A DNA stretch of 64,000 nt from Chrysomallon squamiferum (GCA_012295275.1 CM022665.1:41121152-41185151); one strand, 5' to 3'. Shown: positions 52,194 to 63,657, counted from the first letter of the stretch. Notes: generated by a model from the letters alone, not told the origin. Translations and numbers: made by a program.

Positions 52194-53885
52194 TATATAT
52201 CAGAAGGTGTTTCCAGGTATAATCAATCCATGTTAATGTTATCACTCATGCATCCTGCTATGGTCTACTTATCAGCAAACCACTCTGAAAGAATGAATAA
52301 ATAATGTTTGAGGTCAAACAATAACATGAGCTATTTGGTGCATATATGTTGGCAGATAAAAACATGGCTTAAATACACACATAATGGCACATTGTAAATG
52401 ATTTCTACCTTCACTATTTGCTGATGATTCTTCTGAACAAATAATTAAATTTACTGACTGCATATATATGATGGTTGATGACAAATAAAATTACGCACTC
52501 TGGTTCTCTTAATAATATATAATTGTAATATCATTTATTCGGTATTAGAAAATAAATATAAGCTCACATAATCTCATTAATGATCTTACATTATTAATTA
52601 TTTAGGTTAAGGTCATTTGTTAATGGTTTCCCAACTTGTAGAATAATATTATTCATTTGGGTTTGAATGTGATAGTCTAGTATCTGATCATATAAAACAA
52701 AATGTCACCTTAAATAGGATTTTGAATTTAAAAAATACTTGATAAATTATTTAGTGTTTTGTTTCAGCTTTGGAAAGGTTAGTCTCTACTTACTGGTAAA
52801 TGAAACTAATTTATTGTGATAATATTAATAATGTCAGTTTCAAAATGATTTCATTCATGACTTTTAATTTTGATTCAACATTTCATGTTTTGGTTTCAGA
52901 TTGAATACATTTAGTCTGTATTTTGTAGATGAAATTACTAATGTAATCTGATCATGTTAATAAAGTTACATTTTAAATTATTTCATTTATAGCTATTAAT
53001 TTTGACTTATGGTCTCATGTTTTTGTTTTAGATTGAAGATATTTAATCTGTATTGTAGATGATACCAGTAATTTAATTTGCTCACATTAATAATGTCACA
53101 TTTTAAATGTTTTTTTTTTTTTTTTTTTTTATCATAACTGTTAATTCTGACTTAATGTTTCATGCTTTTGTTTTAGATAGATGAAGTTTGACCTTGTTGG
53201 TATATTGTATATTTCAAGACCTTTGACATTAGGAAAGTGAAAGGTTAAGGCAGTCAACTAATATTTCTTTTTAGTCCTGACTTAATATTGCTTGTTTAAG
53301 ACTGAAGAAGTTTAATCTGTACTCACAGATGGTAGCGTAGTCTGATTGCATTAATAATGTCACATTTTAAATGATTTTTGATCATAACTATAAATTTTAT
53401 CTTAACAATTCCTGTTTTTGTTTTAGACTGAAGAAATTTAGTCTGTACACAGCAGACGACATTGATGCTGGGATAGAAAATACACTTTGTCAAAAGAATG
53501 AGGGCAAATCCTGCAATTGTGAGAAGGTGAAATCGCTGGTGTATTTGTTGAAGAAAAGGAAAAATTATAAAGATGAACTGGTTTCTGATGAAACTTTAAA
53601 AGATTATCTACAGATGAAGAAAAGTTCGGGAACAATCATCCCTTACGACCCAAGATATTTTTGTAAGTTTTTAATAATGTTAATATCACCATATTTTCTG
53701 TTGTAGTGTACTGGAGTCAAATATTGAATTGATATCAAAATATTGTCTCATTTCATTCATTTGTGGATTAATGAAAGTAATGTCTGTTAATGCATTGTTT
53801 TGTATTCTGTACATAATATCACTGGTTTTTTTTGTTGTTTTTTCTGTCATTAGACCCAACCTTTGTCAGTAATAAAGAATGTTAA
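48582..53885 (+). CDS. Unrecognised membrane-anchored protein with two SAM-like segments, 4 exons, 208 aa
   Basis: Exons: 48582-48765, 51057-51231, 53427-53662, 53854-53885 (TAA). All phases close, splice sites are consensus, and AATAAA follows at 53915. I do not recognise the family. Residues 5-25 are a single hydrophobic helix at the very N-terminus (signal anchor), followed by a basic RFTYTNHRTK stretch, so the rest is probably cytosolic. Two segments have the look of SAM or SAM-like helical bundles: 39-103, starting ELETWLTESNLKTIL and including GIECLEDIVML; and 104-168, starting IFECWLHENGFGDCRNL and including FSLYTADDID. The shared pattern is W-L-x-E-[SN]-x-[LF] ... L-x-x-D-I ... K-rich final helix. 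The tail (189-208) reads TIIPYDPRYFYPTFVSNKEC. Membrane-anchored SAM proteins often oligomerise, but function here is unknown. The start at 48582 is the first in-frame ATG. The second exon's acceptor lies directly behind a 250-bp microsatellite. Confidence 0.8.
49370..49765 (+). repeat. Duplicated intron block, copy A (intron 1 of the SAM-like gene)
   Basis: Shares an ordered series of landmarks with 51580-52045: CTAATATTACCTAATTCATC, TCATATTG, GGTTATTACATCCTCACACA, TTTTAGTATAGTTACTTGAAA, AATAAATAATTTTAA and GCATAAA. The copies lie about 2.2 kb apart, one after exon 1 and one after exon 2. Confidence 0.85.
50795..51050. repeat. Large ATT/ATC/GTT microsatellite ending at the exon 2 acceptor
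   Basis: About 250 bp of trinucleotide repeats (ATT with ATC, GTT and TCC variants). It ends only a few bases before the CTCCAG acceptor at 51056, so it must serve as the U-rich tract of that splice site. Long open reading frames here are repeat artefacts. Confidence 0.95.
51446..51509 (+). other. Exon-like 64-nt segment in intron 2 with the same phases as exon 2
   Basis: Flanked by a T-rich tract plus ATTAG and by AATAA|GTTATT, it is open in the frame EEEEISLRNIEFGSIIQRLP. It would join exon 1 (phase 1) and exon 3 (phase 2) in frame, so it could replace exon 2. EEISLRNI resembles the mid-region of a SAM domain. The donor is weak. Either a rarely used alternative exon or a relic of exon duplication. 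Confidence 0.3.
51580..52045 (+). repeat. Duplicated intron block, copy B (intron 2 of the SAM-like gene)
   Basis: Partner of the block at 49370-49765; corresponding landmarks are TATTAGGTAATACTTCTCAT, ATTTTTATCCTCACACACTC, CCTTAGTATAGTTGCTTTCA, AAATAAATAATTTTAAGTGT and AGCATAAAT. Similarity continues to a CTTCTTTATTC motif near 52015, matching CTCTTTATTC near 49722. Confidence 0.85.
52055..52190. repeat. (GT)n and (CA)n tracts facing each other, with a GATG spacer
   Basis: A GT run (about 52057-52098) and a CA run (about 52150-52190) are separated by about 50 bp including GATGGATGGATG. The transcript could fold into a long GU/AC stem in intron 2. Confidence 0.9.
52760..53440 (+). repeat. 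Tandem array of decayed copies of the exon 3 acceptor and exon start
   Basis: A unit of about 130 bp recurs at about 52764, 52897, 53028, 53170 and 53298 before the real exon 3 at 53427. Each has TTTGTTT(T/C)AG-like acceptor sequence, a version of ACTGAAGAAATTTAGTCTGTA, a GATGA-type stretch, and AATAATGTCACATTTTAAATG. The fourth copy also contains a piece related to 51290-51325, the sequence after exon 2. Stops and lost phase make the copies non-coding. Confidence 0.85.
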
Positions 53886-53914
53886 GAAACCTGAGATTCA
53901 GAAAATATATTTTT

Positions 53915-53920
53915 AATAAA
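53915..53920 (+). terminator. Candidate poly(A) signal of the SAM-like protein gene
   Basis: AATAAA 30 bp after the stop codon in the sense orientation. An earlier AATAAA (53871-53876) overlaps the last codons. This supports the short final exon as the true gene end. Confidence 0.5.
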
Positions 53921-56333
53921 TACAGAAAAAAAGAAGGAAAATTAAAAAAATTAAAGAAAATTAAAATTGAAAAAAGTGGATAATTTGTTCTCATTGCAAT
54001 AGTCACACTAGGAATAAATATGTAATCAAATTGTTTGGTATCTCCCATAAAGTAAAACAAAACATTCTGTGAGTTTATTTTTAAAATAAAAATTCCACCA
54101 CTGTATTTAATAATATCCAGCTATTGGTATTTCTGTTTTCATTCAAATAATATGCTGAATGTTTGCTGAAGGACAAATCAGTATAGATATATTATAAAAT
54201 TATTATTATTATTATTATTATTTAAAAAACATTACTTTAATTCAGCATTTTGATTGTGGACATGGTCATGATAATTTATTGCATTAACTGTGACCTAATT
54301 TCCATTTTAATTATTTATCTATCAATTCTTTTCATACTTTCATTATTTTAAGTTATAAATACTGTAGTTCAGCCAAATTCATTACATGTTTTATAAAACT
54401 TTTTTGTTTTGTAAGAGTTATCTAACTTGGAACATAATCACTATTATCATTGTTTCTACTGAAAGATTTATATATAAGAATAAAGTAGTTAAGCTTTTGA
54501 CAAAATTACAGTTTACAGTTTGGTTTTATGTTTTTCTGTGTGTTAATTTAACATCCATTAAATTTTTAATATAAATCAGTGAGAAGGGAGATTTTTTCCC
54601 CTTAAAATGGAGATGTTTCATGCTTTGGTAAAAAACATTTTAATGAATGTTCATTATTATGAAAATTACAGTTATAACTGATTTCTTTATTAAATACTAG
54701 ACAAAACAATATAGATAAATTTAATACATGTGTTTTTTTAGACATAGACTTCAGGGTATCTTGTTAGGTAGGTTAATCTTTTTCAAGTTTTTTCTTTCTA
54801 TATAATACATTTCTAATTACTTGTTTTATATGCAATATTGCATAAAAGTGTGCATATGTGTGTGCATCAGTAACTATCTACCTGGCTGACAGTCAACCCA
54901 CCTACCTATATCTACATATCAAACTAGCTGCCTGTTACCCTATCCTACCTACCTACCTGCCTATCAATTTTTACATACACACACACACACATATATAAAT
55001 GCACATAAAATATACAGTACACACACACAGTTATACAGACAGACAGACACACACACACATACATACACATAGACACACTCACACATATATATTTTGACAT
55101 GATATACATTCAGTGTCATAGTGAAAAATATAGAAATAATAAATGTGCAATATCATAAAAAAAAAATGATGTATGTATAATACATACATAAGTATGTAAA
55201 CTATAAACAAATACAGAAAGGTCTGTTTCAAACAAGAAGGTGTGACAGAGCCTTTAGTTGTGGTTCATATTTTGCTTGAGTATCTCATTTCCTTTCATCA
55301 TATTTCAAAATTTGCATTTTGTCATTTTGTATAAATTTTGAAATAATAGGTTTTCTATGTACTAAATTACTGGTGTGTGTGTGTGTGTGTGTCTGTGTAT
55401 ATGTATGTCTATATATATATATATATGTATATATATTTGTTTTTGTTTTTGTTTTCTTCTAATGTAGAATAAGAATCACTCTATATTGAAATTCGGTGCA
55501 GTTTTACTCAAATTATTTTTCAGTTTGCTCTCTGAATCACAAAGTGAGATTTAACTTGTTTAATGCAAGATGTTAATAAATTAGTGAACACAAACATGCA
55601 TATCTGGCACCATTTTAACATTCCATTTCAACTAAAAATAAAATTTGTAGTGCCATAAGGTGATATATCCATTTTAAATCCATTCAGTATTCTTAGAACA
55701 TTCACAGTTAAAAAAAAAAAAAAAAAAAAAAAAACTCTGACCCATTTTAGCAATACTTATAAACTATAATTCATGTTTGTGAATATCATTTAAAATGATG
55801 GCAATTTATTATGAAATCACTGGATTTCTTAAAGTAATTTCTGTGTTGCAGTGGTACCAGTTCTTTTATTTGTGAATTATAGTAACAGTTGTTACAGAGA
55901 ATGTAACTGCTGAAATACTGGGGTTTTTTCTTTGTTGTTTTTTCTCAATCTTAAGCATTATATTTTACCTTTCTTATATTATTATTATTATTATTTTTTA
56001 AATTTTATATTGATTCAATAATTAAGTTATTTTTAAAAAAAAAATTATATTTTTTAAATTATAAAAAAGAAAACAAAAGAAAAGAAAATCAGAAGACAAC
56101 TAGAAAATTAAATACTAGAAAACATTTCTTTACAATAAAATGGCTGCAAATATTTTTCTGAAGCATCATTTTTGACTTGTTGTTATTTGTAATTCTGTTA
56201 TCTTTTTTTTTTAAGACATACTTATTTCCTAAAAGGTTTTTAAAATAATGTCAATTATTATATTAGTGATTTAGATTTTAAATGTATTATATTTTTTTTA
56301 TTTTAATTTTTAAAAGCATAAATTAATTTTTCT

Positions 56334-56369
<36 letters not shown>

Positions 56370-56744
56370 AATGAATGAAATGGAATTAAATAAATAAGAT
56401 GAGAACAAAGAGAAAAAAACAACAACCCAAAAACAATAATTAATGAACCAATATTTTAAAGATACTTGCTATTAATTTTATCCCATAACTTAATCAAAAA
56501 AAAAAAAAAAAAACAACAACAAAGAAGAAAAACTCACTTTGATGGATCAATATCTATAAGACATTTCTATTATTTTATTTCATTCCTGCGTATTACGAGA
56601 AAAAACCCCATCATCTAAACAACTTAATTTAAAATAATATTTAACAAAAATGTTTTAAAATAGAAGATAATGATCTTAACACAAAATACTGTATTTAATA
56701 AGGATTTACTTAAATTATCTGCATGACTAGGAAGTTAGATGTGT

Positions 56745-57050
56745 CATTTTCACAAAGGCGGTCGTAGAAAAACCTAAGTTTACGAGTGCTGGAGGCTTGG
56801 TCAGTAGAATCCAGCATGTTAGGATTGTGAAAGAACACGGGCAGAAATTCAATTACTTGACAAGAAAAGTGCAGCTCACTGCATTATAAGAAATGATTTT
56901 TGTGACAGTATGACATTGATTAAATTCTTTTGGCACCAGCTCATGTTAATATAGACAGTGAAGGGGAAACAGAACTTTTGGAGTGCAGTGGTGGGGGTGT
57001 CGTTCAATTTTAGGTTGCAGCATGAATTCTTCCAAGCTTTTGTCATTTTG
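56745..57050. other. Non-repetitive block of higher GC, unassigned
   Basis: Stands out from its surroundings by G+C content and lack of simple repeats. A plus-strand frame of about 45 codons reads KPKFTSAGGLVSRIQHVRIV and ends at TAA near 56887. No family was recognised, there is no convincing acceptor, and the rest of the block is closed in all frames. It may be an old transposon piece or a regulatory element. Confidence 0.3.
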
Positions 57051-57057
57051 ACTTAAA

Positions 57058-57060
<3 letters not shown>

Positions 57061-57090
<30 letters not shown>

Positions 57091-57119
57091 AAATAAAAAT
57101 AGGTGACCTAAGGCTAAGG

Positions 57120-57149
<30 letters not shown>
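57061..57149. repeat. T-run and A-run inverted pair
   Basis: About 29 T (57061-57089) and about 30 A (57120-57149) separated by about 31 bp that include GGTGACCTAAGG. They could pair as a long A-T stem. Confidence 0.85.
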
Positions 57150-57151
<2 letters not shown>

Positions 57152-57450
57152 ATGAAAGAAAGAAAGAAAATAATGACAAAAAAGCAATAGCAAACAGAAA
57201 TAGCTTGGAAACAAAGAAAGAAAAATGAGACTAGGAACTACATTAATAAAAAAAAAAAAAAAAAATAAGATAAACTCATTCTTATTATTAGTTAAAGTAT
57301 TTTGAAACATGGCTATTAATACCATACAAACATTTATTGAATGGCAGTAAACCTATTACATACTAACACACTCACACACAGACAAACTAAAAAAATGCAT
57401 CATTTTGCTTATAAATATAAACATTAGTACTAACAATTATTTAAGAAACA

Positions 57451-57471
57451 AATATATATATATATATATAT

Positions 57472-57508
<37 letters not shown>
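57451..57508. repeat. (AT)n microsatellite
   Basis: About 58 bp of AT dinucleotides with one ATTATT interruption. Confidence 0.95.
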
Positions 57509-57510
<2 letters not shown>

Positions 57511-57989
57511 AAACAGTTTTTGTAAAGCACTGATTCTTATAAAGGAAGAATAGATTATCTCAGACTATTAATAAACAATACTGAAACATTAATTATTGAA
57601 ATCAGTCTTCAGAATGTAGTTTCCATACATCCTCAGGACAAGAGTATTGACATAATCTCGCAGATGTTTTTTTTTTTTTTCTTTTTCTTAAAGTATCAAA
57701 ACTTGCTGAATTATTCAAGAGCCAACCACACAGCCTTAGGATTTAAATTATATTATATTCTCAAAATGGAGACAGGCTGAGTAAGACACTGGACCTGTCA
57801 GTTCTGGGATCTCATGTTTTCTTCTTTTTTTTTTTGAAATTTATGGAGTTGTAAGTCTGTAATATCTTTTTTTTTCTCTCTCATATATTTATAAATGCAC
57901 TGATCTGATATTATTATTTAGATAGTGTATGTCCATATGTAAGTTCTTCTTCTTAATTAATTAACAAATATGCTCTAGACTATTTATGT

Positions 57990-58735
57990 CTAAACACTGA
58001 TTTGTGTTCTGATATCTGGCTAATGTTCTAAACTCTGGTTTTTATCTCTGTCATTCATTAAATAATATATTATGGCATATGTTGTAAACCTTTTTTTTTT
58101 TTTTTTTTTTTTTTTTCTCTGTAATTAATAAACAATATTTTCTGGCTAATATACTAAACCTTGGTTTTCATCTCAATAATTCATTAAATAATATTAAATG
58201 GATACTATTCTAAACCCTGGTTTTTATCTCTGTAATTCATTTAATATTTTCTGCCTAATGTTCTAAATCTCTATTTTTATTACTGTAATTCATTAAATAA
58301 CATTTTCTGGCTAATATTATAAACCCTTGTTTTTATCTCTGTAATTCATTAAATATTTTCTGCCTAATGTTCTAAAACTCTATTTTTATTACTGTGATTC
58401 ATTAAATAACATTTTCTGGCTAATATTATAAATTAAATAAATATTTTCTGCCTAATGTTCTAAAATATTTTTAAACATTTTCTGGCTAATATTATAAACC
58501 CTTGTTTTTATCTCTGTAATTCATTTTAATGTTAAAAAACTAATTTTTTCATTAAATAATATTTTCTGGCTAATATTATAAACCCTGGTTTTTATCTCTG
58601 TAATTCATTAAATATTTTCTGCCTAATGTTCTAAACCCATATTTTTATCTCTGTAGTTCATTAAATAATATTTTCTGGCTAATATTCTAAACCAAGATTT
58701 TTATGTCTGTAATTCATTAAATTATCTTTTCTGGA
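57990..58735 (+). repeat. Satellite-like tandem array, about 60-65 bp unit
   Basis: At least ten units built from CTGGCTAATATTATAAACCC, TGGTTTTTATCTCTGTAATT and CATTAAATAATATTTT, alternating with a variant CTGCCTAATGTTCTAAA. Two subtypes (GGCTAATATTATAAACC and GCCTAATGTTCTAAA) partly alternate, suggesting a higher-order unit of two monomers. One unit near 58430 is truncated. Confidence 0.9.
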
Positions 58736-59869
58736 TTGTGTGTCTGAACATGACTTTTTACCCAATTTGTTAACTAAAAGTAATCTAACGTAGTCTTGTC
58801 CATGCCTTGCAGGCACTGAAACTTCGGTAAAGAATGTTATTATTATTTGGATTGTGTGTCCATAGCCTAACTTCTTGATTCATTAACTTGTACAACTGTC
58901 TGTCATGCTTTGCATTGTGTACCCTGTATAAATGTTCCCCATAATAATTTATTTTCAGTCACGATATTAAATCTTTCTCAACCTATTATCATATATTTTT
59001 TTTGTTAAGATATTTATAATAGCATGCATTTCATTATATTTGTGTCAATTTATTTATCTGTAAATACATTTATTTATTTTTAATTTTTTGTTATTTTTTT
59101 ATTTCTTTTAAACATGAGAAGAATATGCTGTGGCTAACCTTCAGCTTAAAGAACAGTACATTACCTAGATAATATTAACATTTGTAATCTGAATAGTTTT
59201 GGTTTTCTATTCATTTTAAACTTTTCGTTTCAGAAATTTATATTATTACCCTAAACCAGACCTTAAACGTTTCAAGACAAAATATTTGTCCTAAAAAGCC
59301 TATAATAATCAAACAACTGTATGAAAGGGGGACATCCTTGAAGTTAGTGTATGCAAAATTGGTAATATTGGTTAGAACATCACTATTCCTAGACTTATTG
59401 TGTCATTGATAATTAAACCATTTTCCTTTTATCCACAGACATACATTAATATTTCGTACAGTCAATAAAATATAATTTGGAATTTAGATTCCAATCTCTG
59501 TAAATCAACTGTGTTAGAAAAATCATAAAATGATGATTATGATGATGATGATAGTAATAATAATAATAATAAACAATACAATTTTTTTTAATTATTTAAT
59601 TTAAAAAAGAAAACAACAACTATATATACTTCACATAATTAGAATCATGACATTTGTTTTTGGCTACACACATAAGTACGTATATTTGGTCAGAAAATCA
59701 CCTCTCTCCCCATCTCAACCACTATAATATTGTCTAACCATCCTTCTGTCATCTTGTACCTTATGCATTATACCTTATGCATTGTACCTTACACATTGTT
59801 GGAAAACCTAAAGCTGTGATACAGAACTTTTATTATACTGGCATATACAACTATTCCATTTACTTTTAA

Positions 59870-60310
59870 CATGCACTATTAGACATAATTGTTAGCATTA
59901 TTTTAATTATTTGTTAACATTATTCCAATTATTTTTAAGATTGGAGTGTTTTAACATTATCCCAGTAATCTGTTAAAATTATTACAATTTTGATTAATAT
60001 TTTTCCATTTATTTGTAAACATTATTCCAAATATTTGTTAATATTATTTAAATTATTTGTTAACATTATTTGAATTATTTATTAGCACTATTACAATTAT
60101 ATATTAATATTATTCCAGTTCTTTGTTGAAATTTTTAAATTATTTGTTAATATTTTCTTCAGATTATTCAACATTATTCCAGTTATTTCATTTCAGTTAT
60201 TTCAGGGTTTTTTGTCAAAATTATTCCAGTTTTTTTTTTTTTGTTAACATCAATTTATTTGTTAAAATTGTCCCACTTTTTTTGGTAACTTTATCAGAAT
60301 TATCTATTAA
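59870..60310 (+). repeat. Degenerate short tandem array, about 20-23 bp unit
   Basis: Variants of TTATTTGTTAACATTATTCC recur about 18-20 times from 59890 to 60300 with increasing T content at the right end. Confidence 0.8.
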
Positions 60311-60409
60311 CAAAGATGTATCATAAAATAAATAACTGAGTATTTATTGATAGATGAATGTCTGTTGGATTATTAATCTTAATGGCTGTTTCCCTATTGT
60401 CCTCTACAG

Positions 60410-60496
60410 AACAGAGATACAACAAACCAAATCAAAAGATATGATCAAAAGACATTTTAACAAATTAGCAGCCAAACATCAAAGGCTGTTACAAAT
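60410..60496 (+). other. Isolated exon candidate encoding a charged helix
   Basis: A clear pyrimidine tract plus CTCTACAG precedes, and CAAAT|GTATGT follows. The 87-nt segment is open in one frame (phase 2 to phase 2): TEIQQTKSKDMIKRHF then NKLAAKHQRLLQ, a basic amphipathic, coiled-coil-like helix. No other exon of the same gene was found in the window, so it may belong to a gene mostly outside it. No family recognised. Confidence 0.4.
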
Positions 60497-60615
60497 GTAT
60501 GTGTTTTTGTTGGGGTTAGGATAACAATTAATCATCTAAATAAGTAGTATATTATTCTCAAGATAAAAGGTTTTTATTAACAGATTAATTAGGTTAGAAT
60601 AGATAATGTTTCTTG

Positions 60616-60616
<1 letters not shown>

Positions 60617-60659
<43 letters not shown>
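60617..60659. repeat. (GT)n microsatellite
   Basis: About 43 bp of GT, followed by GTTTATGTCTGTTTAT-type repeats; a CA-rich stretch (60809-60850) lies shortly downstream. Confidence 0.9.
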
Positions 60660-60660
<1 letters not shown>

Positions 60661-61513
60661 CATGTCTGTTTATGTCTGTTTATATATTGGTTTATGTGTT
60701 CATGTGTATGTGGAGGGATGTGTGAGAAAATGTGAATAAACTTTTAAAATTTGTATTTAAAGACACTGGAATAAAAGTTTATAATAAAATTAAGAATCAT
60801 GTTTGCATACACAGACACACACACACAGAGACACAGACACACACACACACATTTATACATGCAAATACTTGCATACAGATATCCATATATGCACCTATGT
60901 ATCATAGTATTTACTAGAAATATAAAGAGTTATTAGGACTTTTCATGATATATCATTTATTTTATTATAGTACACACACACAAATACACATACAGATATC
61001 CATACATACATCTGTATCATAATATTTACTAGAAATATATCAAGATATTAGGACTTTTCATGATATATCATTTATTTTATTATATAGTATACAGATACAT
61101 TAATACTTTTCACTCACTGTGTGTGTGTGCCTGTGGCCTCTTTGAAAAGACTGGCTGGCTTCTACTGATTACAGAGTGAATGAAAAATAAATGTGAATAT
61201 TTCTGCCTCACCAAATTCTCAGTATAACATCAGGCCTGTTGCTACTTCCTGTTGTACTTGAAGATGATAGTGTTCTGAAAAAAAAAAAAAAAAAAAAAAA
61301 TGGCTGGTTTAAAAAACAAAATTAAAGTTTCTTTAAATGACTCAATGAGAGTGCATTGACTAATTCACTGTCATCAGCTACTGGATGTCAGATGTTTGGT
61401 TTTTTCTGATAGAATTAAGGAATTTTGCTCTTTTTTTCTTATTTAAATTAATTTTTTTTTTTTTTTTTTTTTTTTTCTTATTTAATTTTTGTTGATTACA
61501 AGACACAGGCACA

Positions 61514-61760
61514 GTAGCATGCAGAGGGGGAGGAGGCTGAAGGTGCAGTGGCCCCAGGCATCTTTAGTCAGAGAAAAGAAATGAATGAAACTGGTTGATT
61601 TACTTTTAAATCAAATAAAGTGTTTATTTTATGTTTTATATTTGTTTACATAGTCATAATATTTCTCAAAATAATTCTCAGTACTAGGCCATATTCTTGA
61701 GTCTTTGGGGCATACAATCAAGGAGTTGGCCCCAGGCATCACCAGACCTCTGCATGCCAC
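61514..61760. mobile_element. MITE-like element, about 250 bp, with inverted ends
   Basis: GTAGCATGCAGAGG (61514-61527) and CCTCTGCATGCCAC (61747-61760) are inverted repeats with one mismatch. Both ends also carry GGCCCCAGGCATC inside (about 61550 and 61728), in direct orientation. The element is GC-rich at the ends and AT-rich inside, has no coding capacity, and no clear target-site duplication was seen. Superfamily unknown. Confidence 0.5.
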
Positions 61761-61884
61761 TTCATAGGCACCTGTGGGAGTGGCAAACAGCTTAAATAGC
61801 TGGTAAACCTTTCCATTGTCTTCCTAGTTAACATTACTTTCAAGTCTTTAAGTTTTACTCGAGCATAAATCACTGCAGAACTGT

Positions 61885-62345
61885 CTTCAAGGAACAAACA
61901 TTATCTTGTTCATAGGATCATTATGAATAAACATTATCTTGTTCATAGGATCATTATGAACAAACATTATCTTGTTCATAGGATCATTATGAATAAACAT
62001 TATCTTGTTCATAGGATCTTTATGAATAAAAAAATCTGGTTTTATGGGGTCACTGTAAATAAAAAATATGTTATTTATGGGATCATTTTGAATAAATAAG
62101 TCTCAATCACAGGATCATTATGAATAATCAAATTGTTTGTTCTTGGGATTATTATAAATAAATTAATTTTTTTTTTTTTTTTAATGGGTTCATTATGAAT
62201 AAACATTTATTGTTAGTGGAACTGTTATGAGCAAACATTTATTGTTAGTGGAACTATCATGAGCAAACATTTCTTGTTCACAGAACTGTTGTGAATAAAC
62301 ACCTCTTGTTCACAGGACCATTATGAATAAACAAGACTCTTGTTC
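61885..62345 (+). repeat. Minisatellite, 33-34 bp unit, diverging to the right
   Basis: Unit ATTATGAATAAACATTATCT plus TGTTCATAGGATC. Four left units (about 61898-62025) are nearly identical; rightward units drift (TGGGGTCACTGTAAATAA, GTTAGTGGAACTGTTATGAG, TTCACAGGACC) for at least nine more. The gradient suggests recent amplification at the left. Confidence 0.9.
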
Positions 62346-62839
62346 ATTATGAACTTTATTGTGTCTCATCACACAATGATTTGTCAACTCGTATCAGTGA
62401 AGTATTCAAATCAGGGTGTTGTCCTACACACAGATTACTTATAGATCAGGCAGCAATAAAAAAAAAAAAAAAAAAAAAAAAAACCTGCACAGGAAATTGG
62501 CATTCAGTTTATATCCTCTCACAGTTGCTCGTTATCATAGGTGGCTAAAATCAATCTGCATTAGCAGAAAGCAATCAGTGTTTGCCTTTTCTTTCCTTTC
62601 TGTATGTGTACGTGTGTGTGTGTGTGTGTGTGTATGTGAGATGCCTATTGATTTTTGTCTCTGCTTGCCATTACTCACTATTTGGGGCTCACTGGAACAG
62701 TAAGTTTCTGCTTCCATTGTTCAAGGAAAAAGATACCGGACTTGGGAATAAACTTGGGAAAAAGAAAAACACTTTACTATTTAGTTGTTAGTTAATATTC
62801 ACAAGTCTTTATTAGCTGTTGTTTAGTATGCCTGTGGTG

Positions 62840-63617
62840 TTATATACACACTGTGTGCCATATGTGAAGGTGTGTTGAGTGTTATAGTATGAATCTGTGT
62901 ATAGTGTGTGTGTGATTGTAAATGTGTATGAAGTATGCATGAGTGTGTGTATGTGTTATTTGTGAATATATAGTGTATGTGTGTTATTTGTACATGCTTA
63001 GTGTGTGTATGTATGTATGTATGTATGTGTTATTTGGGCATGTTTAGTGTGTGTAGTATGTGTGTATATTTATTTGTGTATATTGTGTATGTTTAGTATG
63101 TATATGTGTAGTATGTATGTCTGTGTATGTATGTGTTATTTGTGCATACATATGTGTATGTGTGTGTTTTATTTGTTCATGCTTAGTGTGTATATGTGTT
63201 GTATATGTTATTTGTATGTGCTTAGTGTAAAATGTGTCATGTATATCAGTGTACATATGTAGTATTTGTGTATAGTACTTGTGTATACATGTGTGTATGT
63301 ATTATGAGTTGTATGTAATGTATGTCTATGTGGAATGTGTGTCTTTGTCGGTATGCATGTGTGTTGTATGTTTGCATATATGTGTATGCATGCATACATA
63401 CACAGCATAAGTTGTATGTAGCATGTACGTGTGTGTCACTTTGAATATATCTGTTTGTGAAAAGAAGAATATATATTAAACATTTCTATTTACAAAAACA
63501 TTTGAGAATGGGACTATTAATAAAAAAATGTATGTGAATTTTTATTTGTTTATTTTGTATCATTATTTTATATTCATTGTTAATAAATTTGTATGTATCT
63601 GTATATATTAGTGCATG

Positions 63618-63657
<40 letters not shown>

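Noticed and set aside
58811-58824. 14-nt micro-exon between TTGCAG and GTAAAG
   Set aside because: Splice-site match alone is weak evidence in this much intergenic DNA, and no neighbouring exons exist.
61885-62345. Regular repeats considered as a CRISPR-like array
   Set aside because: No unique spacers between units; it is a eukaryotic minisatellite.
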